Shown here piece by piece: positions 1 through 7,989 of a stretch of DNA of 64,000 bases. Below the pieces are notes generated by a model that was not told the origin of the DNA, searched no databases, and saw only the letters and a list, made by a program, of their open reading frames with translations. The DNA lies in NCBI GenBank assembly GCA_017643215.1, contig JAEPNV010000014.1:62001-126000 (forward strand), written 5' to 3'. The translations under genes were made by a program, and so were the position numbers. Source of the stretch: Roseibium sp. (GTDB lineage Bacteria; Pseudomonadota; Alphaproteobacteria; Rhizobiales; Stappiaceae). Position 1 is the stretch's first letter; the number at the start of each line of letters is the position of its first letter.

Positions 1-567
1 CGGGTTCTTAAACACCTCATCGGGATCAGGCGTTCGGCCGCGCGGACACCAGGTGGCGTGGGATGTCGGCCATTCGGTCTCAAAGAACCCGGCGAGCCCG
101 CCAATGGTGGCGCTGACGCGCGCAAGAAGCGGGTGACCGTGTTCGGCATAGTGGATCGCGGGTTCAAGAATCTCGCGCAGCGGCAGACTGCCATGGTCGC
201 GCAGCATCAGCATCCAGCCGTCAAAGGCCCCTGGAATAACGGTGGCCAGCATTCCGTTGCCGGGAATGAGATCAAGGCCTTGTGTTTTATAGTGGTCGAT
301 CGTCGCACCGGCGGGGGCGGGGCCCTGTCCGCAGACCACCTTCGTCTCGCCGGTTGCGGCCGAATGGAACAGGACCGGCAGATCGCCGCCCGGGCCGTTG
401 AGATGGGGTTCGATCACCTGGAGCACCAAGCCGGTCGCCGTGGCCGCGTCAAACGCATTGCCGCCTTTTTCCAGGATGCTCATTCCGACCGCCGATGCGA
501 TCCAATGGGTGGACGTCACGACACCGAATGTGCCCTTGATTTCCGGCCGGGTGGTGAAGATGGACAT
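1..567 (-). CDS. Gamma-glutamyltransferase family protein (N-terminal part, runs off the window)
   Basis: The first 189 codons of a gamma-glutamyltranspeptidase-like Ntn-hydrolase precursor, which transfers or hydrolyses gamma-glutamyl groups, e.g. from glutathione. Visible family signatures are the early STHWIASAVGM segment, SILEKGGNAFDAA (about residues 30-42) and HLNGPGGDLPVLF, typical of the large-subunit region. The autocatalytic Thr and small subunit lie beyond the window edge, so activity cannot be judged. ATG at 567 is preceded by GGGAGCCCC. It is the last visible gene of a leftward run with peptide-type ABC genes 25 nt upstream, which suggests import and then processing of gamma-glutamyl peptides. 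The family is clear; the substrate is inferred. Confidence 0.88.
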   Translation of the reverse strand, partial: MSIFTTRPEIKGTFGVVTSTHWIASAVGMSILEKGGNAFDAATATGLVLQVIEPHLNGPGGDLPVLFHSAATGETKVVCGQGPAPAGATIDHYKTQGLDLIPGNGMLATVIPGAFDGWMLMLRDHGSLPLREILEPAIHYAEHGHPLLARVSATIGGLAGFFETEWPTSHATWCPRGRTPDPDEVFKNP

Positions 568-592
568 GGGGCTCCCTTTTGGATTTGTTTTA

Positions 593-1468
593 TCAGTCTT
601 CGCGCGGGTCCAGGGCGTCGCGCAAACCGTCGCCGAGCAGATTGAACCCGAGGACGACGAGGAAAATCGCGGCGCCGGGCCACCAGGCCATCCAGGGCGC
701 CTGTTCCATGAAGTTTTTCGCGACGTTCAGCATCGATCCCCAGCTTGGCGCGGGCGGTTGCTGGCCAAGACCCAAAAAGGACAGGCTGGCCTCGGCGATA
801 ATCGCGGTTGCGACTGTAAGTGTCGCTTGAACGAGCACCGGCGCGAAGACATTCGGCAGTACATAGCGGCTCATGATCGCGAAATTGGTCAAACCGATCG
901 CATGGGCGCCTTCGACATAGTCCTCGGTCTTGACGGACAAGACCTGGCCGCGGGTCAGCCGGATGAAGATCGGCATGGCGGACAGACCAATCGCGATCAT
1001 CGCGTTCGTCAGGCTTGGACCCAAGAAGGCGGCCAGGGCGATGGCCAGGATCAGAAATGGTGTCGCCAGAAGAGCATCCGTGATCCGTGAAATGATCTGG
1101 TCGATCCAGCCGCCGAAATAGCCTGAAATCAGCCCGAAGGGTACGCCGATCAGGACCGCGATCAGGACAGATACGACACCGGCCATCAGCGAAGCCTGCG
1201 CCCCCCAGATCATCCGCGACAGGATATCCCGGCCGATCTCGTCGGTCCCCAGCCAGTAGGCCGCCGAGGGCGCCTCGCGAACAGCGGTCCAACTCGTGGC
1301 TGTTGGATCCGCGATCGGAAGGATCGGCGCGGCGATCGCGATCACAATGAAGAACGAAACGATGACCATGCCCAATAGGGCACTCTTGCTCGACCGGAGC
1401 TTCTTCCAGGCCCGGTTTTCAAGTTCGACCGTGTTCTGCGCGGGTGTGAGGTCTGACGCGGCCGTCAT
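593..1468 (-). CDS. Dpp/Opp-type ABC transporter permease, DppC-like
   Basis: Inner-membrane permease (291 aa) of a peptide/opine/nickel-type ABC importer. It starts with the soluble N-terminus usual for DppC subunits, then a first membrane segment (LLGMVIVSFFIVIAIAAPIL) and the conserved LGTDEIGRDILSRMIWG motif. The EAA loop that contacts the ATPase follows (EGAHAIGL), and then the C-terminal LGFNLLGDGLRDALDPR signature. ATG at 1468 overlaps the stop of the upstream permease by one base (TAATG), so translational coupling is likely; a longer frame upstream lies inside that gene and is not used. It pairs with the DppB-like permease next to it. Confidence 0.93.
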   Translation of the reverse strand: MTAASDLTPAQNTVELENRAWKKLRSSKSALLGMVIVSFFIVIAIAAPILPIADPTATSWTAVREAPSAAYWLGTDEIGRDILSRMIWGAQASLMAGVVSVLIAVLIGVPFGLISGYFGGWIDQIISRITDALLATPFLILAIALAAFLGPSLTNAMIAIGLSAMPIFIRLTRGQVLSVKTEDYVEGAHAIGLTNFAIMSRYVLPNVFAPVLVQATLTVATAIIAEASLSFLGLGQQPPAPSWGSMLNVAKNFMEQAPWMAWWPGAAIFLVVLGFNLLGDGLRDALDPRED

Positions 1469-2415
1469 TAGAGGCTGCTCCTCATGCGCGGGTTCAGCAG
1501 GAAGTAGAGAACGTCGGCAATGAGGTTCATCAGGATGAACCCCGCCGCGGTGCACATCACAACACCCTGGACGACCGCGTAATCGCGGGTGAACACGGCG
1601 TCGACAATCAACTTTCCAAAGCCGGGAATTGTGAAAATCTGTTCGGTCAACACCGCTCCGGCAAGGAGCTCACCAAACAAGAGGGCGCTCAAGGTGACGA
1701 TGGGCAGCAAAGCGTTGCGGAAGGCGTGCTTGATGACAACGACCCGCTCATGCAGCCCCTTGGCCCGCGCCGTGCGAACGTAGTCCGCTTTCAAAACGCC
1801 GAGCATGGCCGAGCGTGTATGGCGCATCAAGGTGGCCGCCAATGCGGTTCCCAGCACGAACGCCGGCATGATCATGGTTTCAAACGAGCGAACGGGATCG
1901 ACGAACGGCGACTCGTAACCGGACGCGGGCAACCATCCGAGCTGAACCGATACCAGCATGATCAACATGATGCCGAGCCAGAAATTCGGGATCGACAGGC
2001 CGGACAGGGCGACAAAGTTGGCGGCGTAGTCGACCGGCGTGCCTTTCTTGACGGCCGATAAAATACCAGCCGGAATGCCAATGAGCAGGGCGATGGTCAT
2101 CGCCATGATGGCGAGCTGGATCGTGACTGGCAGCTTGTTGGCGATCAGCTCGATCACCGGCTGATTGGTCCGCAAGGAGATCCCGAAGTCACCTTGCAGC
2201 ATCGCAGTGACCCAATAGAAGTATTGGTAGATGATCGGTTCGTTCAGGCGGTATTTCTCGCGAATATATTCAAGGACTTCAGGATCGCGTTCTTCACCGG
2301 CAAGCACCAGCGCCGGATCGCCCGGCAAGAGCTTTTGCAAGGCGAACACAAACATCGACACCAGGATCAGTGTCGGAATGGCGATGGCCAGCCGGCGGGC
2401 GATGAAGGACAGCAT
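1468..2415 (-). CDS. Dpp/Opp-type ABC transporter permease, DppB-like
   Basis: Inner-membrane permease of about 315 aa. It has the DppB N-terminal helix (FIARRLAIAIPTLILVSMFVFAL), the DPALVLAGEE segment, the EAA loop (DYVRTARAKGL) and the C-terminal LIADVLYFLLNPRMR signature. I chose the ATG at 2415; an in-frame TTG at 2430 is possible, and neither has a strong ribosome site. A GC-rich stem-loop (2437-2464) lies between the binding-protein stop and this start, so expression of the permeases is probably uncoupled from that of the binding protein. Confidence 0.92.
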   Translation of the reverse strand: MLSFIARRLAIAIPTLILVSMFVFALQKLLPGDPALVLAGEERDPEVLEYIREKYRLNEPIIYQYFYWVTAMLQGDFGISLRTNQPVIELIANKLPVTIQLAIMAMTIALLIGIPAGILSAVKKGTPVDYAANFVALSGLSIPNFWLGIMLIMLVSVQLGWLPASGYESPFVDPVRSFETMIMPAFVLGTALAATLMRHTRSAMLGVLKADYVRTARAKGLHERVVVIKHAFRNALLPIVTLSALLFGELLAGAVLTEQIFTIPGFGKLIVDAVFTRDYAVVQGVVMCTAAGFILMNLIADVLYFLLNPRMRSSL

Positions 2416-2436
2416 GTCAGAGCCGATCAAGTTGGG

Positions 2437-2464
2437 CCGGCGCCCCGGAGGTACGGGGCGCCGG
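2437..2464 (-). promoter_or_regulatory. Intercistronic stem-loop after the binding-protein gene
   Basis: A perfect 11-bp inverted repeat: CCGGCGCCCCG (2437-2447), a 6-nt loop and CGGGGCGCCGG (2454-2464). It lies between the binding-protein stop (2480) and the dppB-like start (2415). No U-run follows on the transcribed strand, so it is more likely an mRNA-stabilising or partial attenuating hairpin than a full terminator. The same arrangement recurs at three other binding-protein genes in this window. Confidence 0.7.
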
Positions 2465-2479
2465 TTTGGCGGTCTTGGC

Positions 2480-3985
2480 TTACTTCAGCGTGACGTTTTC
2501 CAGGCGGATCATGCCGTCCGGATAGGGTGTGAATCCTTCCAGGTTGCCGGACAGGGCCCAAATCCACGTCGGGTGGTAGAGGTAGATGATCGGCAGGTCG
2601 TTGATCAAAATATCCCGGGCCGCATCGTAGCTGGCTTTGCGGATCTCAAGATCCGTGTTGCGCCGCGCCTCATCGAGCAGCCGGTCGATTTCCGGATTGC
2701 AGTATTTGGAATCGTTGATGCCGCCGCCACAGGTCATGAACTGGTGAATGTTCCCGTCCGGGTCTACGCGCCCCGACCAGCCGACCTGGCTGCCCTGGTA
2801 GTTTCCGGCGGACTGGTCGGCCAATAGGCTGGCGAATTCCATCGACTTCAGTTTGACGTCGAAGCCGGCTTCGGCGGCCATCGCCTGAACCACCTGCATC
2901 ATCTGCGTTTGAACCGGATTGTTGGTGACCTGGACCTCGACCTCAAGGCGGTCAAACCCGGCTTCTTTTAAGAGTTCTTTGGCCTTGGCGACATTCCTTG
3001 GCTGGATCGGATGGTCGGTGTCATACCAGGGACTGGTCGGCGGGAACGGCTGATTGCCAGGCGCGAATGCCCCTTCAAAGACCACCTGGTTGATGGCATC
3101 GCGGTCGATCGACAAACTGAACGCTTGACGGATTTTTGGATCATTGCCAAACGGATTGTCGCCGCGCTCGCCGTTGTTGACGTTGACGGTGATGCCCTGA
3201 TAACCGAGGCTAACGGCTTCGGCGTAGCCCAGACTGCCATCGCCCTTTACGGACGCGACGTCCGTTGCCGCAAGGCGCTCAAGCATGTCGATGTCACCGG
3301 CGCGCAGGTTGGCAAGCCGCACGGTCGTGTCCGGGATCGGCAGGAACGTCACGCTGTCAAAGTTGATCGCGTCCTTGTTCCAGTAGTCCTCGAATTTTGC
3401 CAGGACGATCCGGTCCTGCTGCACACGCTCAACAAATTTGAACGGTCCAGAACAGATCGGATTGTTGCCGAATTCCACGCCGGCTGCCGCCGTCGCGGCC
3501 GGCGAGAGCATCATGCCCGACCGGTCGGCGAATTGCGCCAGAAGGGTGGCATCAGGCGCGCTGAGATTGACCTTGACTTGCAGCGGGCCGGTGACCTCAA
3601 CACTGTCGATCGACTTCACCTCGCTCTTGCGCCGGCTTTCGGGAAGCGTCTTGGACCGCTCGATGTTGGCCTTGACGGCTTCGGCATTGAACGGTGTGCC
3701 GTCATGGAAGACCACGCCGTCACGCAGATCCATCGTCAGCGCCTTGCCGTCCTCAGACCAGCTCCAGCCGGTCGCAAGCTGCGGAATGATCTCAAGGTCC
3801 GGTGTGATATCGACCAGCTTGTCGCACAGCGATGCGTAGACGATGCGGCCGACAAAGGTCCGGGACTGGTCGGGATCGAGCACATCGGCGTCATCCTGAA
3901 GGGCGATCCTCAAATCGGCGGCATAGGCGGGGGCGGCGAGGGTGCTCACGCCGAGCAATAGCGCGGCGAGCAGGTGGTTACGCAT
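2480..3985 (-). CDS. Periplasmic substrate-binding protein, family 5 (DppA/GsiB-like)
   Basis: An exported 501-aa solute-binding protein of the peptide/nickel/glutathione cluster. A Sec signal peptide ([22 protein letters not shown]) is followed by [19 protein letters not shown]. The class motif is [24 protein letters not shown], seen as two adjacent segments. There is no lipobox, so it should be soluble in the periplasm. ATG at 3985 is preceded by GAGGAGAAC, which decides the start. The start overlaps the end of the upstream ATPase gene by 8 nt. Gene order is unusual: both ATPases come before the binding protein. With the gamma-glutamyltransferase downstream, glutathione or gamma-glutamyl peptides are a plausible but unproven ligand. 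Confidence 0.92.
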   Translation of the reverse strand: MRNHLLAALLLGVSTLAAPAYAADLRIALQDDADVLDPDQSRTFVGRIVYASLCDKLVDITPDLEIIPQLATGWSWSEDGKALTMDLRDGVVFHDGTPFNAEAVKANIERSKTLPESRRKSEVKSIDSVEVTGPLQVKVNLSAPDATLLAQFADRSGMMLSPAATAAAGVEFGNNPICSGPFKFVERVQQDRIVLAKFEDYWNKDAINFDSVTFLPIPDTTVRLANLRAGDIDMLERLAATDVASVKGDGSLGYAEAVSLGYQGITVNVNNGERGDNPFGNDPKIRQAFSLSIDRDAINQVVFEGAFAPGNQPFPPTSPWYDTDHPIQPRNVAKAKELLKEAGFDRLEVEVQVTNNPVQTQMMQVVQAMAAEAGFDVKLKSMEFASLLADQSAGNYQGSQVGWSGRVDPDGNIHQFMTCGGGINDSKYCNPEIDRLLDEARRNTDLEIRKASYDAARDILINDLPIIYLYHPTWIWALSGNLEGFTPYPDGMIRLENVTLK

Positions 3986-5114
3986 TTTCAGTTCTCCTCT
4001 GCGGTTGGACGGGTGACGGAGCTTGCGGGTTGGCCGCCTTGTTGTGTTGGCTCCGCTCCCGGAACAAAGCGAACCGTTGTTCCGCCGCGGCGGATTTGGC
4101 CGGTTCGCTCGGCGGTTTTTGAAAAGTCTCAGCGATGCTTTGCCAATGGAAACAGGCGATCTGCCGTCCATCGCCAACGTCGGTCAGGTGCGGCTTTTCC
4201 CGGGCGCATTGCTCTGAAGCGTGGGGGCACCTCGTGTGAAAGCGGCAGCCGCTTGGGGGATTGAGCGGCGAGGGCACATCGCCGGTCAGATCCACGTCCA
4301 TGGTTCGGCCATGCGGCGAGGGAATGGGAATGGCCCGCATCAGCGCCTGCGTGTAGGGGTGCAGCGGGCGGTCATAAAGGGCATCATTGCCGGCAAGCTC
4401 CACGACCTCGCCAAGATACATCACCGCGATGCGGTCGCTCATATGGCGGATGACGGCAAGGTCATGCGCGATGAGAACGAGCGTGAAGTTGAACTCGTCC
4501 TTGAGGTCCTCCAGAAGATTGATTACCTGGGCTTGGACCGAGACGTCCAGCGCGGACACCGGCTCATCTCCAATCACGACCTTCGGCTCGCTCGCCAGAG
4601 CGCGTGCAATGCCAATGCGCTGGCGCTGTCCGCCGGAAAACTCATGCGGATATCGGTTCGCAACGTCCGGACGCAGACCAACTTTTTCAAGCAGCTTGGC
4701 AACATTCCGCCTCCGCTCGGTCTTCAATAGCCGCGTGTGGACCTTCATGGGCTCTTCGATGATCGACCCGACGGTCATGCGCGGATTGAGAGAGGAGAAC
4801 GGATCCTGGAAGATAAACTGCAAGTCTTTGCGCAGACGGCGGATTTCTGCCTCGGACAAGGTGGAGATGTCGTTTCCATCGTATAGGACGGACCCGCCCG
4901 TCGGCTGCAGAAGGCGTACCAGGAGCCGCGCCAAGGTGGATTTGCCGCAGCCGCTTTCACCGACGATCGAAAAGGTCTCCCCGCGCTTGATTGCCAGGGA
5001 AACGTCATTGACCGCCCGCACCACGGAACCGCTTCCGAAGAACCCGGCCTTGGTTACAAAGTGTTTGGCGACCGATTGGGTCTCCAGGATCTTGTCGCCG
5101 GTCCCGAGAGTCAT
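3978..5114 (-). CDS. Peptide-type ABC transporter ATPase, DppF-like
   Basis: Cytoplasmic ATPase of 378 aa. Walker [10 protein letters not shown] is near residues 53-61, followed by [12 protein letters not shown], the signature [15 protein letters not shown] and Walker [15 protein letters not shown]. The C-terminal oligopeptide-transporter domain has its Cys motif ([15 protein letters not shown]), which in this family can hold a 4Fe-4S cluster. ATG at 5114 overlaps the upstream DppD-like stop as ATGA. The C-terminus carries a 40-50 residue low-complexity tail rich in Gln, Arg and Pro beyond the usual end. It should pair with the DppD-like ATPase to drive the 593-3985 permease/binding-protein set. 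Confidence 0.93.
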   Translation of the reverse strand: MTLGTGDKILETQSVAKHFVTKAGFFGSGSVVRAVNDVSLAIKRGETFSIVGESGCGKSTLARLLVRLLQPTGGSVLYDGNDISTLSEAEIRRLRKDLQFIFQDPFSSLNPRMTVGSIIEEPMKVHTRLLKTERRRNVAKLLEKVGLRPDVANRYPHEFSGGQRQRIGIARALASEPKVVIGDEPVSALDVSVQAQVINLLEDLKDEFNFTLVLIAHDLAVIRHMSDRIAVMYLGEVVELAGNDALYDRPLHPYTQALMRAIPIPSPHGRTMDVDLTGDVPSPLNPPSGCRFHTRCPHASEQCAREKPHLTDVGDGRQIACFHWQSIAETFQKPPSEPAKSAAAEQRFALFRERSQHNKAANPQAPSPVQPQRRTENA

Positions 5115-6133
5115 GCACGTCCCCCGGCGAAAGTTTGCTCCAGCGGGGCGTGAATACACGCTGCGTGATGGTCCGGGCCGAGTTGGCGGGGGGCGGGTAC
5201 GGCGCGGGTGCAGTCAGGGTCCGAGAATGGACACCGCGGCGCGAACCGGCAGCCTGGTGGCATGTGATCGATGGTCGGTACCATTCCGCCGATCGTCGCA
5301 AGCTGGCCTTGCCGCGGACCCAGCGAGGGAATCGAGCTCATCAATCCCAGCGTATAGGGATGCTGCGGATCATCGAAAATGGCGTTGACCGGACCTTCCT
5401 CGACGATCTTGCCCGCGTACATGACCGCAACCATGTCCGCGATTTCAGCGACGACGCCGAGATCATGGGTGATCATGATCAAGGCCGTGCCCGTGTCGCG
5501 CTGCAGCTCCTCGATCAGATCAAGAATCTGGGCCTGGATGGTGACGTCGAGCGCCGTCGTCGGTTCGTCCGCGATCAGGACTTGCGGATCGTTCGCCAGC
5601 GCCATGGCAATCATCACCCGCTGGCGCATGCCGCCTGAAAGCTGGTGGGGATAGTCGTCAAGGCGCCGGGCGGCGGCCGGGATCTTGACCCGCTCCAGCA
5701 TGTCCAGGGCTCTGGCGCGGGCCTTTGTTTGGGTGACGGGCTTGTGCCGGAGAACCACTTCCGCGATCTGGTCGCCGATCCGGTACGCCGGGTTGAGCGA
5801 GGTCATGGGCTCCTGGAAGATCATTGCCAGCGTGTTGCCGCGGATATCGGCCATAGTCCGGCTTGGCAATCGCAACAAGTCCTGACCAGCGAACATGGCC
5901 GTTCCGGAGACGATGTCAGCCACGGACGGTGGAATGAGACCCATGAGCGTCAATGCCGTGACCGATTTTCCGCAGCCGCTTTCGCCGACAATGCACAAGG
6001 ACTGTCCGGCATTGACGGAAAACGAAATGCCGTCGACGACGTTGGCTTTCGCGCCCTTGAACCGAAACGCAAGGTCGCTGACCTCAAGGACCGGCTGGGA
6101 CGCGGCCACTGACGTCGCATCACCTGCCGTCAT
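5111..6133 (-). CDS. Peptide-type ABC transporter ATPase, DppD-like
   Basis: Cytoplasmic ATPase of 340 aa. Walker [10 protein letters not shown] is near residues 50-58, with [16 protein letters not shown], signature [15 protein letters not shown] and Walker [14 protein letters not shown]. The C-terminal [15 protein letters not shown] motif is that of oligopeptide/dipeptide ATPases. The ATG at 6133 lies 14 nt inside the end of the GntR gene and has AAAGGTG just before it. This makes regulator and transporter one transcription unit and predicts that the GntR protein controls its own operon. Confidence 0.93.
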   Translation of the reverse strand: MTAGDATSVAASQPVLEVSDLAFRFKGAKANVVDGISFSVNAGQSLCIVGESGCGKSVTALTLMGLIPPSVADIVSGTAMFAGQDLLRLPSRTMADIRGNTLAMIFQEPMTSLNPAYRIGDQIAEVVLRHKPVTQTKARARALDMLERVKIPAAARRLDDYPHQLSGGMRQRVMIAMALANDPQVLIADEPTTALDVTIQAQILDLIEELQRDTGTALIMITHDLGVVAEIADMVAVMYAGKIVEEGPVNAIFDDPQHPYTLGLMSSIPSLGPRQGQLATIGGMVPTIDHMPPGCRFAPRCPFSDPDCTRAVPAPRQLGPDHHAACIHAPLEQTFAGGRA

Positions 6134-6830
6134 CACCTTTGCCCTCCACGGTCTCGTGCAGCAGGCGGTCCTGCAGGGACAGGAGATGGGTCCGCATGGC
6201 CCGTTCGGCGGCAAGCGGATCCCTTTGTTCGATCGCCTTAATCAGGTCCACATGCTGTTTGCCGTAAAGACTGATGGCATCGTTCGTGCGCAGGGCTTCG
6301 CGCACATGCCGCCAGATGCTGTCCTGACGGACACGGTCGACCACGTCGAACAAGGCAAGGAAGAGCGTGTTTTGCGCCGCCCGGGCGATCGCCCGGTGAA
6401 GCGCGCTGTCCCACAACTCCCGTCCGTCCATATCATCCGCATTGGAAACGCGTTCAGCCAGGTCCTTCATGGCGGAAATGTCATCGGACGTGGCACGAAG
6501 GGCCGCCAATCGTGCAAGCGCCGGCTCGATCCGGAGCCGAACCTCCATGACCTCCAGCATGTTGCTGACTTCGGGCAACTTGCGGATTTGCTGCTCGGGT
6601 GAGTTCGGCTCGTTGCCGATGAACGTGCCGGCGCCCTGCCGGCGCCAGATCAGCTTTTCGGTCTCCAGGACTTCCAGCGCCCGGCGCACGGCGCGCCGGC
6701 CAACCCCGATCTCCTCTGACAGCTCGCGTTCGGTCGGCAACTGCTCCGCGCCCTCTGCCTTGAGCTGGTCGATAAGGATGCGCAGCCGTTCCAATGCAAG
6801 GCTCGAATTGCGTCGTGTGGGTTTGTCCAT
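6120..6830 (-). CDS. GntR-family transcriptional regulator, FadR (FCD) type
   Basis: A 236-aa DNA-binding repressor or activator. An N-terminal winged helix (QLPTERELSEEIGVGRRAVRRALEVLETEKLI) is followed by the RRQGAGTFIG wing and an all-helical FCD ligand domain (EVRLRIEPALARLAA, FHRAIARA-like segment SALHRAIARAAQN). I chose ATG 6830; an ATG at 6872 in the same frame would lie inside an inverted repeat. It is the first gene of the leftward transporter operon, overlapping the first ATPase gene by 14 nt, and probably responds to the transported compound or a product. Confidence 0.9.
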   Translation of the reverse strand: MDKPTRRNSSLALERLRILIDQLKAEGAEQLPTERELSEEIGVGRRAVRRALEVLETEKLIWRRQGAGTFIGNEPNSPEQQIRKLPEVSNMLEVMEVRLRIEPALARLAALRATSDDISAMKDLAERVSNADDMDGRELWDSALHRAIARAAQNTLFLALFDVVDRVRQDSIWRHVREALRTNDAISLYGKQHVDLIKAIEQRDPLAAERAMRTHLLSLQDRLLHETVEGKGDDGR

Positions 6831-6851
6831 TGCGGTCAATCTGAATACGGG

Positions 6852-6867
6852 ACCAATTCTAATTGGT
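6852..6867. promoter_or_regulatory. Candidate operator upstream of the GntR gene
   Basis: Inverted repeat ACCAATT-CT-AATTGGT with perfect 7-bp arms, 22 bp upstream of the chosen GntR start. Further AATTGG-like words follow at 6872-6895. The position suits autoregulation by the FadR-type protein, but the exact recognition sequence of this regulator is unknown. Confidence 0.45.
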
Positions 6868-7438
6868 GCCATAATTGGCGCGCGGATTCATTTGGTCAAG
6901 TGCAATTCATGAACAGGCGGTAATGACACGAATCGAATATCGGAAAAGGTTTGAGTCAGCTATAACTATTCAAAAACAATAATTTGTTGATGTTTACTAA
7001 TTTCATTTATCAGAAATGGTTCTTGGGAACCTGCCGGCAGAGGCATTGATCAGCCGTGTGTGTCGGTAATTTGTGCAAGGAGACCAAATTTTAATCGGTC
7101 TCGTTATGTCCGGTTTGTGAGGGCGGTTGAAGAGGTTCCCGGCCTCGTATGTTCGTGGGAGAAACGACAAAATCCAAACAAGCGAACCCGCGTCAGACGG
7201 CTGACAAACCGTTTGGTCTTTCAGCGGTCCGGCTCGGCCCTGTCCCGAGCATCCATCACGGTTTGCCTGTATGGATCCTCGGAACCCTGTCCGAGGATGA
7301 CGACGGAAAGATCGAGGATTGTCGTCGACCTACGGCGGAAAAACCACCTTTTCGTTTTGGCCCGACCGCTCCTGTTCAATGAACATCCGCCGGCGGAGCG
7401 GGCGATGACAGCCGGCCCGGTCCGGGCGACAGGTTCAG
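6868..7438. other. Intergenic region with AT-rich stretch and small inverted repeats
   Basis: About 570 bp without a supported gene. The part 6940-7020 is much more AT-rich than the surroundings. An inverted repeat GAGACC-N11-GGTCTC occupies 7080-7102. A palindromic element lies at 7275-7298 (listed separately). Open frames here lack family features and good ribosome sites. I see no recognisable RNA gene. Confidence 0.4.
7275..7298. repeat. Dispersed-type palindromic intergenic element
   Basis: Perfect 9-bp inverted repeat ATCCTCGGA-ACCCTG-TCCGAGGAT, followed by GACGACGG. From memory, alphaproteobacterial genomes carry many intergenic palindromes of the general form GGATCCnCGG...CCGnGGATGACG, and this resembles them. 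Only one copy was seen in the window, so the assignment to a repeat family is inference. Confidence 0.4.
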
Positions 7439-7957
7439 TCAGTCAACATTGCCGGTGTAGTCGGCGGTCGGCCGCTTTGTCCATGTGACGTCCATGGCGA
7501 CCTCGGCGGCGTTCAAAAGGTTCATCACGGGGCAGCGGAACTCGACGTTCTTTTGAAGCAAAGCAAAACGATCATCCGGTTCGTCGCTGTAGACCGTGAT
7601 CTCCAGGCTGGCCGTTTCAAAATAGGGCCGAATGCCCGGAACACCCTTCGGCCCGCGCACGTCGATCTGGCTTTGGCAGGCAAAATCGACGCCGGCATAG
7701 TTGAAGCCGATGGCCTTCGCCACGCCATTGATGATGACACCGTCACATCCCACAAGCGCGACAAGCACGGTCTCCAGGGGGCTCGGCGCAGAGTTCGTAC
7801 CGCCAAGAGAGGCCGGTTCGTCGGTGTAGACCGGATCAAAGTCGCGCACCTGGATTTTCGTTCGGGTACCGGCCGCATTGGTCGCCTTGACGTGCCGGAT
7901 TCCGATCTTCTTGGTCTTGGGGTCAATGCTCGGCTCGATAATGTCCGGATCGATCAT
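7439..7957 (-). CDS. OsmC family protein
   Basis: A 172-aa member of the OsmC/Ohr fold, thiol-dependent peroxidase-like proteins. The two family cysteine motifs are visible: LVALVGCDGVIING (Cys about residue 75) and VEFRCPVMNLLNAAEV (Cys about 145). The N-terminal GGTNSAPSPLETV is the usual OsmC entry to the first Cys helix. ATG at 7957 has AAAAGGACC upstream. It lies 32 nt downstream of the TctAB gene on the same strand and may be cotranscribed. Whether it reduces peroxides or has another role cannot be read from sequence. Confidence 0.88.
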   Translation of the reverse strand: MIDPDIIEPSIDPKTKKIGIRHVKATNAAGTRTKIQVRDFDPVYTDEPASLGGTNSAPSPLETVLVALVGCDGVIINGVAKAIGFNYAGVDFACQSQIDVRGPKGVPGIRPYFETASLEITVYSDEPDDRFALLQKNVEFRCPVMNLLNAAEVAMDVTWTKRPTADYTGNVD

Positions 7958-7989
7958 CGTAAGGTCCTTTTCATCGCGGAAACGGAATG

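Noticed and set aside
58-645. Long open frames opposite most genes, here as one example over gamma-glutamyltransferase
   Set aside because: High GC gives long antisense frames throughout. They lack ribosome sites and domain motifs, and the opposite strand carries clear families.
6940-7020. AT-rich stretch as a sign of phage or genomic-island insertion
   Set aside because: No integrase, tRNA, attachment repeats or foreign genes are seen nearby; an AT-rich promoter region explains it as well.
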